DNA of 6,966 bases from positions 1 to 6,966 of the forward strand of contig JAAXZP010000024.1 in assembly GCA_012719815.1 (NCBI GenBank), written 5' to 3'. Each line of letters begins with the position of its first letter. Position 1 is the stretch's first letter. The position numbers and the translations under genes are program-made. The stretch is from Christensenellaceae bacterium. Its GTDB lineage: Bacteria > Bacillota > Clostridia > Christensenellales > SZUA-584. Shown piece after piece: positions 1-6,030 of the stretch. The notes beneath the pieces are model-generated. The model was not told the DNA's origin. It searched no databases and saw nothing but the letters and a program-made list of their open reading frames with translations.

Positions 1-2
1 CG

Positions 3-893
3 CTGATCATCGGCGCGATAGCCGGCGTGCTCGTCGTGTTCTCCGTGCTGTTCTTTGACCGGGTCAAGGTTGACGACCCTGTGGGCGCGACTTCCGTTCA
101 CCTGGTGTGCGGCGTGTTCGGCACGCTCGCCGTCGGGCTGTTCGCACAGGAGGGCGTGACCAGCCTTTCCACCGTCAACGGGCTGTTCTTCGGCGGCGGC
201 TGGAGACTGCTGGGCGTGGAGGCCCTGGGCGCGCTCGCAGTGGGCGTGTTCGTATTCGCTGCGTCCGGTCTGATATGGTACCTGCTCAAGAAGACGGTGG
301 GCATCCGCGTCAGCCTTGCGGAGGAGATTCAGGGCCTGGATATCGGCGAGCACGGCAACTCCGCTTATCCGGATTTCGCCATCGTGGCGCCGATTCTGGA
401 GACGGTCAACGGAGGCGGGGAGAAAGCCGCGGTTCCCGCTCCGGCCGAAGCGCCGGCGTCTGCAGCCGGCACGGTATCTCCGGATGTCGCCGTACCCGTC
501 GTGAACAGGGCGCGTGCCGGCGCAAAGATGACAAAAGTCACGATTATCACCAGCCAGGAGAAGCTGACGGCGCTGCAGTCCGCGCTGGACGGCATCGGCA
601 TCACGGGGCTGACGGTCACCAACGTGCTGGGCTACGGCATGCAGAAAGGGCACACCGAGTATTACCGCGGCGCGCCGGTAAAAACCAGGCTGCTTCCCAA
701 GGTGCAGGTGGATATCGTGGTGTGCAAGATTCCGACCCAGACCGTTGTGGATACCGTCAAGAAGGCGCTGTATACCGGCAACATGGGCGACGGCAAGATA
801 TTCATCTACGATGTGGAAAACGTCATCAAGATACGGACCGGCGAGGAAGGCTACGACGCGCTGCAGGATGAGGAGGACGAATGCGGCGCATAA
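3..893 (+). CDS. Ammonium transporter (Amt) fused to a C-terminal P-II domain, 5' end missing
   Basis: This is the C-terminal part of an Amt/MEP/Rh ammonium channel joined in one frame to a P-II nitrogen sensor; the reading frame is open to the left edge. The Amt part shows three hydrophobic segments (about 3-65, 85-146 and 211-300). A histidine at 99-101, in the context SVHLVCG, matches the second pore histidine of AmtB. The conserved cytoplasmic tail GLDIGEHGNSAYPDF follows at 333-377. An Ala/Pro-rich linker of about 39 residues leads to a complete P-II domain of 121 residues starting at the Met codon 528-530. It carries the T-loop start GYGMQKGHTE, the LPK lysine and the GDGKI and RTGEE motifs of the ATP and 2-oxoglutarate sites. 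T-loop position 51, the uridylylated Tyr of E. coli GlnB, is Val. Free P-II proteins block Amt channels by T-loop insertion, so the fused domain is probably a built-in gate. The missing 5' part lies outside the window. Confidence 0.93.
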   Translation: MIIGAIAGVLVVFSVLFFDRVKVDDPVGATSVHLVCGVFGTLAVGLFAQEGVTSLSTVNGLFFGGGWRLLGVEALGALAVGVFVFAASGLIWYLLKKTVGIRVSLAEEIQGLDIGEHGNSAYPDFAIVAPILETVNGGGEKAAVPAPAEAPASAAGTVSPDVAVPVVNRARAGAKMTKVTIITSQEKLTALQSALDGIGITGLTVTNVLGYGMQKGHTEYYRGAPVKTRLLPKVQVDIVVCKIPTQTVVDTVKKALYTGNMGDGKIFIYDVENVIKIRTGEEGYDALQDEEDECGA

Positions 894-915
894 GGTAAGT
901 AAGGTCAATAATGAC

Positions 916-940
916 ACGGGGTGCTGTGGCGGCACCCCGT
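916..940. terminator. Hairpin between convergent genes, probable terminator
   Basis: A perfect 9-bp stem (ACGGGGTGC pairing with GCACCCCGT) encloses a 7-nt loop, 22 nt after the amt stop codon. On the + strand it is followed by TTTAATATT, a weak U-tract. On the - strand it lies about 50 nt after the araC stop and is followed by GTCATTATT. The position between two converging genes suggests one hairpin serving both transcripts. The stem is strong but the U-tracts are poor, so efficiency is uncertain. Confidence 0.6.
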
Positions 941-988
941 TTAATATTGCCGTAAAAATAAAAGTACGCGCATGTTGAAAGGCAAACC

Positions 989-1825
989 TCACTGACCGCG
1001 GTGGGCTTTGCGGTAACGGTGGGGCGACAGGCCTTCGTGCGCCTTGAATATGCGGATGAAGTGGTTGACGTTGCCGTACCCGCACAGCTGGCCGATCTCG
1101 GATACCGACTTGCCTGTGTGGATGAGCAGGTCTTTTGCGATGGACAGCCGGTGCAGTATCAGGTAGTTGCGGAACGTGTATCCCGTGATGCGGCTGAATA
1201 TGCGGGACAGGTGGTACTTGCTGATGAAGTGCCGGGCGGCGAGCTGTTCCAGCGAGATGTCCTCATGGGCGTGGTCGGTGATGTATTTCTGCGTTTCGGT
1301 GACGATGCGCGCGGCGTCGTCCATCGCGTTCACCGGGAAGGCGCTATGGGAGAACCGGTACAGGCGGATCAGCATGTCGGTGATGAGAAGCGACAGGCGC
1401 AGCGTCCAGAACGCTTTTTGCTGGGATGCTTCAGCCACCATGGTATCCAGCACCTGCCGGATGCCGGCTGCCGTTTCGTCGTCCAGCGCGATGGCGTGCG
1501 AGAAGCTCTCGGGCCGCTGCAGCAGTATGGACAGCAGCGGGGAGTCCTTCAGCATCTGGTGGGTATAGTTTTGCGACAGCGAAACCACATAGCGCTTATA
1601 GGGGGCCCGGGTGACGGTGACCGAATGCTTTTCCAGGTTGCTGAAGAACACGATGGTGTTTCCGGACGCGTTGTAGGTTTTACTGCCGGCGTGGATGCGG
1701 ACGCTGCCGTCCACGATGAAAATTATTTCGTGCACATTATGAAAATGCGTGTCCGCGGCGGCAAGGTTCGGAGATTCGCGATAATAAACGTCAATTTCGC
1801 GGGTAGGATTGCTTTCCATATTCAT
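989..1825 (-). CDS. AraC-family transcriptional regulator with cupin sensor domain
   Basis: This is a 278-aa DNA-binding regulator of the AraC/XylS type. The N-terminal half (about residues 20-75) is a cupin-like effector domain with the pattern H27-x-H29-x2-H32-E33 and a later His67, as in sugar- or metabolite-sensing members. The C-terminal 100 residues hold two helix-turn-helix units, about 190-211 (SLEQLAARHFISKYHLSRIF) and 238-261 (SVSEIGQLCGYGNVNHFIRIF). The family hallmark GLSPHRYRK follows at 265-273. Length is normal for the family. The ATG at 1825 is preceded by AAGGGG with a 7-nt gap, which supports this start; a second Met two codons later is the only nearby alternative. It is transcribed divergently from the SDR operon across a 132-bp gap, the usual arrangement for a local activator that binds the shared spacer. 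The inducer cannot be read from the sequence; a substrate or product of the neighbouring operon is inferred. Confidence 0.93.
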   Translation of the reverse strand: MNMESNPTREIDVYYRESPNLAAADTHFHNVHEIIFIVDGSVRIHAGSKTYNASGNTIVFFSNLEKHSVTVTRAPYKRYVVSLSQNYTHQMLKDSPLLSILLQRPESFSHAIALDDETAAGIRQVLDTMVAEASQQKAFWTLRLSLLITDMLIRLYRFSHSAFPVNAMDDAARIVTETQKYITDHAHEDISLEQLAARHFISKYHLSRIFSRITGYTFRNYLILHRLSIAKDLLIHTGKSVSEIGQLCGYGNVNHFIRIFKAHEGLSPHRYRKAHRGQ

Positions 1826-1838
1826 AAAAGCACCCCTT

Positions 1839-1857
1839 TTAACGCAAAAAGCGCTAA
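1839..1857. promoter_or_regulatory. Near-palindrome in the araC leader, possible operator or RNA hairpin
   Basis: The arms TTAACGC (1839-1845) and GCGCTAA (1851-1857) are inverted around AAAAA with one mismatch. In the araC mRNA the mismatch becomes a G-U pair, giving a 7-bp hairpin with a 5-nt loop directly abutting the AAGGGG ribosome binding site (1838-1833). It could be a regulator-binding site just downstream of the predicted araC transcription start, or an RNA element affecting translation. Function is unproven. Confidence 0.35.
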
Positions 1858-1873
1858 GTATTGAGCAAGTCCT

Positions 1874-1879
1874 ATTATA
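1874..1879 (-). promoter_or_regulatory. -10 box of the araC promoter
   Basis: On the - strand this is a perfect TATAAT, 48 nt upstream of the araC ATG, predicting a leader of about 40 nt. No good -35 hexamer lies at 17 bp: TATATT is there, and TTGTAT sits at 20 bp. The promoter may therefore be weak or need an activator. Confidence 0.45.
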
Positions 1880-1901
1880 GCTTATTCGGGCGAAATAATA
1901 T

Positions 1902-1931
1902 ACAATTTTACAGTAAACAATTATCAGTAAA
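1902..1931. repeat. Near-perfect tandem direct repeat, candidate regulator-binding site
   Basis: ACAATTTTACAGTAAA (1902-1917) is followed immediately, sharing one A, by ACAATTATCAGTAAA (1917-1931). The units differ by one substitution and one deleted base. AraC-family proteins bind direct rather than inverted repeats, and this pair sits between the divergent araC and SDR genes. It starts 56 nt before the SDR start codon and overlaps the -35 zone of the araC promoter. The period of about 14-15 bp is shorter than the roughly 21 bp of classical AraC half-sites, so the assignment is tentative. Confidence 0.4.
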
Positions 1932-1933
1932 TT
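1907..1933 (+). promoter_or_regulatory. Possible promoter for the SDR operon
   Basis: TTTACA (1907-1912, 5 of 6 to the -35 consensus) and TAAATT (1928-1933, 4 of 6 to the -10 consensus) are separated by 15 bp. The spacing is short and the leader would be only about 18 nt, enough for the ribosome binding site. It overlaps the tandem repeat. No better + strand promoter was seen in the spacer, so the operon promoter may be activator-dependent. Confidence 0.25.
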
Positions 1934-1957
1934 TCACCGGGAAAGGAACTCGAAAAA

Positions 1958-2722
1958 ATGAGCCGGACGGCGATTGTAACGGGCGGCAGCCGCGGCATCG
2001 GATACGCCATCGCGCAAAAGCTGCTGGACGAAGGTTACGGCGTGACGGTGATGCACGCGCACATGAACGAGACGCTAGAAAAGAACTTAGGCGCGCTGCG
2101 CGCGCGGGGGCGTGTGGTGAGCGTGCAGGGCGACGTGGCGGACACGCGGGACAGGCGGCGCTGCCTGGAGGCGGCGCTTTCGGCCTTCGGCCGCGTGGAC
2201 GTGCTGGTGAACAACGCGGGCGTGGGTCCAGAGAAGCGCGCCGATCTGCTGGAGATGACGGAGGAGAGCTTTGACCGGGTGATCAGCATCAATCTCAAGG
2301 CCAACATGTTTTTCACGCAGATGGTGGCAAAGCAGATGATCGCGCAGGAGCCTGTGGAAGGGCGGCGCGGCACGATTGTCAACATCGGCTCGATTTCCGC
2401 GTTTGCGTCGTCCTTAAACCGGGGCGAATACTGCGTGTCCAAGGCGGGCGTGTCGATGCTGACGCAGCTGTACGCCGACCGGCTGGCTTCGGAGATGATT
2501 TACGTGTATGAGGTAAGGCCGGGTATTATTGCCACCGATATGACGGCGGTGGTCAGGGAAAAATACGACGCGCTGTTTGCGCAGGGGATTTGCCCGATAG
2601 GGAGATGGGGTGAGCCGGAGGATGTGGCAAAGGCCGTGGCGCTGCTGTGCAGCGGAGAGCTGCCATATTCCACCGGGGAAGTGCTCAACGTGGACGGCGG
2701 GTTTCATATCCGGCGGCTGTAG
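1958..2722 (+). CDS. Short-chain dehydrogenase/reductase (FabG-like SDR)
   Basis: This is a 254-aa classical SDR, an NAD(P)-dependent enzyme interconverting an alcohol and a ketone in the cytoplasm. The dinucleotide-binding loop TGGSRGIG is at residues 8-15, the adenine-contact aspartate at D59 (GDV) and NNAG at 85-88. The catalytic tetrad is N112, S145, Y158 and K162, the last two in the YCVSK context, with the usual 13-residue Ser-to-Tyr spacing. RPGIIATDM (188-196) and the C-terminal STGEVLNVDGG complete the fold. Arg12 in the glycine loop mildly favours NADP(H). AAAGGA at 1942-1947 precedes the ATG by 10 nt. It is the first gene of the operon, 11 nt before the FAD protein. Annotation pipelines often label such proteins 3-ketoacyl-ACP reductase. 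The context with no other fatty-acid gene and a KDG kinase downstream points instead to a catabolic sugar, sugar-acid or polyol dehydrogenase; the substrate is unknown. Confidence 0.93.
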   Translation: MSRTAIVTGGSRGIGYAIAQKLLDEGYGVTVMHAHMNETLEKNLGALRARGRVVSVQGDVADTRDRRRCLEAALSAFGRVDVLVNNAGVGPEKRADLLEMTEESFDRVISINLKANMFFTQMVAKQMIAQEPVEGRRGTIVNIGSISAFASSLNRGEYCVSKAGVSMLTQLYADRLASEMIYVYEVRPGIIATDMTAVVREKYDALFAQGICPIGRWGEPEDVAKAVALLCSGELPYSTGEVLNVDGGFHIRRL

Positions 2723-2728
2723 GCAGGG
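2721..2728 (+). promoter_or_regulatory. Ribosome binding site fixing the flavoprotein start
   Basis: AGGCAGGG overlaps the SDR stop codon and ends 5 nt before the ATG at 2734. It supports that start over in-frame codons further upstream inside the SDR gene and suggests translational coupling. Confidence 0.5.
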
Positions 2729-2733
2729 TTGGC

Positions 2734-4686
2734 ATGGACAGTATGGATGTTTGCGGACGCGACGTCAGAATCATATCGGTAAACACCGTGGTGGTGGGAG
2801 CGGGCGCTGCCGCGCTGAACGCGGCGGACCAACTGCACGCGCGCGGCGTGACCGATATTGCGCTTGTTTGTGAGGATATTGGCAGCAGCACGTCCCGCAA
2901 CGCCGGCTCGGACAAACAGACGTATTACAAGCTGTCGCTGTCGGGCGGAGAAGGCGATTCGGTGCGCGAGATGGCGCAGACGCTTTTTGACGGGCAGTGC
3001 GTGGACGGCGATATCGCGCTGGCCGAGGCGGCGAACTCCGCGGCGTGTTTTTTGAGGCTGTGCGAGCTGGGCGTGCCGTTTCCGGTGAACCGCTACGGCG
3101 AATACGTCGGCTACAAGACGGACCATGACCCGAGGCGGCGGGCGACTTCCGCCGGGCCGCTGACATCCCGGCTGATGGTGGAAGCGCTGGAACGTTCGGT
3201 GAAGGCCAAGAATATCCCGATTTATTCGGGGATGCAGGCAGTGTCGATACTGACTCGCGGCGGAAAGGCGATTGGGCTGCTGTGCCTGGACCTTGGCGGG
3301 CTGGCTCGGGGCGAGGTAAGCTACGCCGCTTTTAACTGCGTGAACATCGTCTGGGCGACGGGCGGGCCGGCCGGGCTGTATGCCGACACCGCATATCCTG
3401 AAGGCCAGCACGGCGCGACCGGTATTGCGCTGGAAGCGGGGGCGCGCGGCCGGAACCTCACGGAATGGCAGTACGGGCTGGCGTCGATATCGCCGCGGTG
3501 GAACGTTTCCGGCACGTACATGCAGGTATTGCCGCGGTTTGTTTCCACCGACGCTGACGGCAATGACGAGCGCGAGTTTCTGGACGAATTTTTCGACAGC
3601 CGGGGCGCTTTGCTGGACTGCGTGTTTCTAAAAGGGTACCAGTGGCCGTTCGACGTGTGCAAGGCGGCGGGCGGTTCGTCGCTGATCGACATGCTGGTAT
3701 ACGTGGAGCGCTGCATGAAAGGGCGGCGCGTGTTTCTGGACTTTACGCGGAACGCGGGTGGCGGCGAGGCGGATTTCGGGGCGCTTGGCGAGGAAGCGCG
3801 CGGTTATCTTAAGAAAGCGGGCGCGCTTTTCGGAACGCCGGTGGACCGCCTGATCCATATGAACGCGCCGGCGTATGAGTTTTACCGCAACCGGGGCGTG
3901 GATCTGAAGAAAGAGCCGCTGGAGATTGCGCTGTGCGCGCAGCACAACAACGGCGGACTGGCGGTGGACTGCTGGTGGCAGACGGATGTGGAAGGGCTGT
4001 TTGCGGCGGGCGAAGCGGCGGCGACTCACGGCGTGTACCGGCCGGGCGGCAGCGCGCTCAACGCCGGGCAGGTGGGCTCGATGCGGGCGGCGCGGTATAT
4101 CGCGGCGCGGCGCAACGGCCAGCCGGACAGCGCCGGGCGTTTCGCGCAGGCGGCGCGGGAACAGATGGAGCGCGTGGTGAGAACAGGGAATATGGCGCTT
4201 GAGCGGGCGGATAACGCGGCGCAGCTGCTTGCCGAAGCGCAGCGCGATATGAGCCGTGCGGGCGCGGCGATACGGGAAGCCGCAGCGATTGCGGCGCTGG
4301 CAAACACGACAAAGCGGCGGCTTTTTGACCTTGAGCGCGATGCCGGCTGTTCTGAGCGCACGCTGCCGCAGTTCTTCCGGTATCGCGACGCGCTGATCGG
4401 GCAGTGCGTGTACCTCTCCGCGATGGCGGACTACATTGCAAAAGGCGGCAAAAGCCGCGGCAGCGCGCTGTATTATGACGCCGCGGGCATGAGGCCCCAT
4501 GCGGCGCTGGACGAGCGTTTCCGGTTTGTTTTGGACAACGGCGATTTGGGCCGTATGGTGCAGGAAGTCAAGTACCGGGACGGCGAGTGCGCATTCGAGT
4601 GGCGTCCGGTGCGGCCGCTGCCTGATGACGACGATTTCTTCGAGAACGTGTGGCGGGGCTTTCGCGACAACGGCAATATATACTGA
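2734..4686 (+). CDS. FAD-dependent oxidoreductase of the fumarate reductase/succinate dehydrogenase flavoprotein family
   Basis: This is a 650-aa soluble flavoprotein with no signal peptide or membrane segment. An N-terminal Rossmann FAD site (VVVGAGAAALNAADQL, 19-34) is followed by ATGG at 208-211 and QHGATGIALEAGA at 225-237. Further on come QHNNGGLAVD (403-412) and the FAD-closing stretch GLFAAGEAAATHG...RPGGSALNAGQVGS (421-449). The C-terminal 150 residues are helical and charged, as in the C-terminal domain of this family. His404 and Arg436 occupy places matching conserved active-site residues of SdhA/FrdA. The family motifs QFHPT and PRD are not recognisable: WQYGLAS (245-251) and GSSLIDML (314-321) stand there instead. 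A substrate other than fumarate is therefore likely. No Fe-S or haem subunit is adjacent. The ATG at 2734 is chosen because AGGCAGGG lies just upstream and because the open frame further upstream overlaps the SDR gene; Met4 is an alternative. Confidence 0.88.
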   Translation: MDSMDVCGRDVRIISVNTVVVGAGAAALNAADQLHARGVTDIALVCEDIGSSTSRNAGSDKQTYYKLSLSGGEGDSVREMAQTLFDGQCVDGDIALAEAANSAACFLRLCELGVPFPVNRYGEYVGYKTDHDPRRRATSAGPLTSRLMVEALERSVKAKNIPIYSGMQAVSILTRGGKAIGLLCLDLGGLARGEVSYAAFNCVNIVWATGGPAGLYADTAYPEGQHGATGIALEAGARGRNLTEWQYGLASISPRWNVSGTYMQVLPRFVSTDADGNDEREFLDEFFDSRGALLDCVFLKGYQWPFDVCKAAGGSSLIDMLVYVERCMKGRRVFLDFTRNAGGGEADFGALGEEARGYLKKAGALFGTPVDRLIHMNAPAYEFYRNRGVDLKKEPLEIALCAQHNNGGLAVDCWWQTDVEGLFAAGEAAATHGVYRPGGSALNAGQVGSMRAARYIAARRNGQPDSAGRFAQAAREQMERVVRTGNMALERADNAAQLLAEAQRDMSRAGAAIREAAAIAALANTTKRRLFDLERDAGCSERTLPQFFRYRDALIGQCVYLSAMADYIAKGGKSRGSALYYDAAGMRPHAALDERFRFVLDNGDLGRMVQEVKYRDGECAFEWRPVRPLPDDDDFFENVWRGFRDNGNIY

Positions 4687-4703
4687 CAGAAAGAGCAGGG
4701 ACG

Positions 4704-6017
4704 ATGAAGAACAGTTTTAAAACACTGGACGAGATAAAAAAATATTGCAGCGAGGCAGGCGTTGATATCGGGTTTTCCGGGAATACGGAAATATATAGGA
4801 AGAGCCATGTGATAAACGGCTTTACGGTGAACAATTCGCTGGCGGTTCTGCCGATGGAAGGCGCGGATGCGCTGGAGGACGGCTCGCCGGGCGAGCTCAC
4901 GCGGCGGCGGTATCTGAGCTTCGCCAGGGGCGGCGCAGGTATCATCTGGTTTGAGGCGGTGGCGGTTGTGCCGGAAGGCCGGGCGTCCATGTACCAGCTG
5001 CACCTCAACAAAGGCAACGTGGACGCGTTCAGGCGTCTGACGGACGAGGTCAGGGAACCCGCGCTGAAGCAGAATGGGCATGCGCCGATGCTGGTGATAC
5101 AGCTGACGCACTCCGGCCGATACAGCAAGCCGGACGGCGTTCCCAGACCCGTGATAGCGGCGCATAATCCGGTGCTGGACGAGAAGTACGGCATCGCGCC
5201 GGATTATCCTGTAGTGACGGACGAGGCCCTGGAAGCGCTGGAGGACAGGTTCGCCGAGACGGCGCGGTTGGCGCAGCAGGCGGGCTTTGACGCTATGGAC
5301 GTGAAGGCGAGCCACGGGTATCTTCTGGGCGAGCTGCTGGGCGCGCACACCCGCGAAGGCAGATACGGCGGCGGTTATGAAGGGCGTACGCGCTTCATTA
5401 AAAACGCGGCGGAGAAGGTCAGGCAGGCGGTGGACGCGCGCGTCACGCTGGCCAGCCGGCTCAGCCTGTATGACGCGATGGAGCCGCAGTACGGTTTCGG
5501 CGTGGGCCCGGACGGTCAGCCGGATCTGGCGGAGCCCGTGCGGCTGCTGCGCGAGCTGTATAATATCGGCGTGCGGCTTGTGGCGGTGACGGCGGGCAAC
5601 CCGTATCTGATTCCGCATGTCAACCGGCCGTACGACAACGGGCCGTATGTGCCGCCCGAACCGCCGGTGAAAGGCGTGGAGCGGCTGCTGACACTTGCGG
5701 CCAGGGCCAAGGCCGAGGTGCCGGAGATGGCGTTCGTCGGCGCGGGGTACAGCTGGCTGAAAAGCTTTGCGGTGCAGGCGGGCGCGTATGCGCTGGAGAA
5801 CGGGCATGCCGACTTCATCGGCTTCGGCCGGCAGGCGTTTGCCAACCCGGGTTTTGCCAACGACATACTGGAAACCGGTAAGATCGCGCCCGGCAAAACG
5901 TGCATCACCTGCACCAAGTGCGTGGAGCTGATGCGCAGCATGTTGCCCGCCGGCTGCGTGGTGCGCGATAAGACGTACGCAAGGCTGTATCAGCAACATA
6001 TAAAAAATAACGCTTAG
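4704..6017 (+). CDS. Old Yellow Enzyme-type NADH:flavin oxidoreductase with four-Cys Fe-S motif, lacking the C-terminal dehydrogenase domain
   Basis: This 437-aa protein is an FMN-binding TIM-barrel ene-reductase relative. The barrel opens after an approximately 35-residue N-terminal extension with VNNSLAVLPMEG (42-53). QLTHSGR (133-139) contacts FMN in the family. KASHGYLLGELLGAHTREG (201-219), then RYGG, corresponds to the HxAHGYL...R..YGG active-site block; His204 and Tyr206 are kept, but the first His is Lys201. The barrel closes with FIGFGRQAFANP (371-382). Cys400, 403, 406 and 418 form CX2CX2CX11C, close to the [4Fe-4S] site of 2,4-dienoyl-CoA reductase and trimethylamine dehydrogenase. 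Those relatives continue with FAD- and NAD-binding domains of about 300 residues, whereas this protein stops 19 residues after the last Cys. Electrons may therefore come from a separate partner. The ATG at 4704 is 17 nt after the FAD gene; GCAGGG just upstream is a modest ribosome binding site. Confidence 0.9.
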   Translation: MKNSFKTLDEIKKYCSEAGVDIGFSGNTEIYRKSHVINGFTVNNSLAVLPMEGADALEDGSPGELTRRRYLSFARGGAGIIWFEAVAVVPEGRASMYQLHLNKGNVDAFRRLTDEVREPALKQNGHAPMLVIQLTHSGRYSKPDGVPRPVIAAHNPVLDEKYGIAPDYPVVTDEALEALEDRFAETARLAQQAGFDAMDVKASHGYLLGELLGAHTREGRYGGGYEGRTRFIKNAAEKVRQAVDARVTLASRLSLYDAMEPQYGFGVGPDGQPDLAEPVRLLRELYNIGVRLVAVTAGNPYLIPHVNRPYDNGPYVPPEPPVKGVERLLTLAARAKAEVPEMAFVGAGYSWLKSFAVQAGAYALENGHADFIGFGRQAFANPGFANDILETGKIAPGKTCITCTKCVELMRSMLPAGCVVRDKTYARLYQQHIKNNA

Positions 6018-6021
6018 GAGG
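6016..6021 (+). promoter_or_regulatory. Strong ribosome binding site of the cysteine hydrolase gene
   Basis: A perfect AGGAGG overlaps the stop codon of the OYE gene and is 9 nt from the ATG at 6031. It is the strongest such site in the operon, suggesting higher or coupled translation of the hydrolase. Confidence 0.6.
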
Positions 6022-6030
6022 AACGGAATT

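Noticed and set aside
107..871. Second + strand frame (254 codons) inside the Amt-P-II gene
   Set aside because: The product is Arg/Gly-rich with no motif, while the other frame matches Amt and P-II throughout.
1001..1864. Open frame on the + strand (287 codons) opposite the AraC gene
   Set aside because: The - strand product has both helix-turn-helix units and the family signature; the + strand product has no recognisable domain and no ribosome binding site.
2647..2733. 29-codon N-terminal extension of the flavoprotein into the SDR gene
   Set aside because: It overlaps the conserved SDR C-terminus, has no good ribosome binding site, and is not needed for the FAD-binding fold, which begins about residue 17 of the chosen start.
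3628..4500. Open frame on the - strand (290 codons) inside the flavoprotein gene
   Set aside because: The composition is Arg/Ala/His-rich as in shadow frames, with no start signal or motif.
4650..4703. 18-codon N-terminal extension of the OYE into the flavoprotein gene
   Set aside because: The ATG at 4704, after the flavoprotein stop, has GCAGGG upstream and already gives a long N-terminal extension before the barrel.
2734..6017. Bile-acid dehydroxylation (bai-type) cluster, because it pairs an OYE with a fumarate-reductase-like flavoprotein
   Set aside because: The OYE lacks the long C-terminal domains of BaiCD/BaiH, there is no BaiB, BaiE or BaiF relative, and the KDG kinase points to sugar-acid metabolism.
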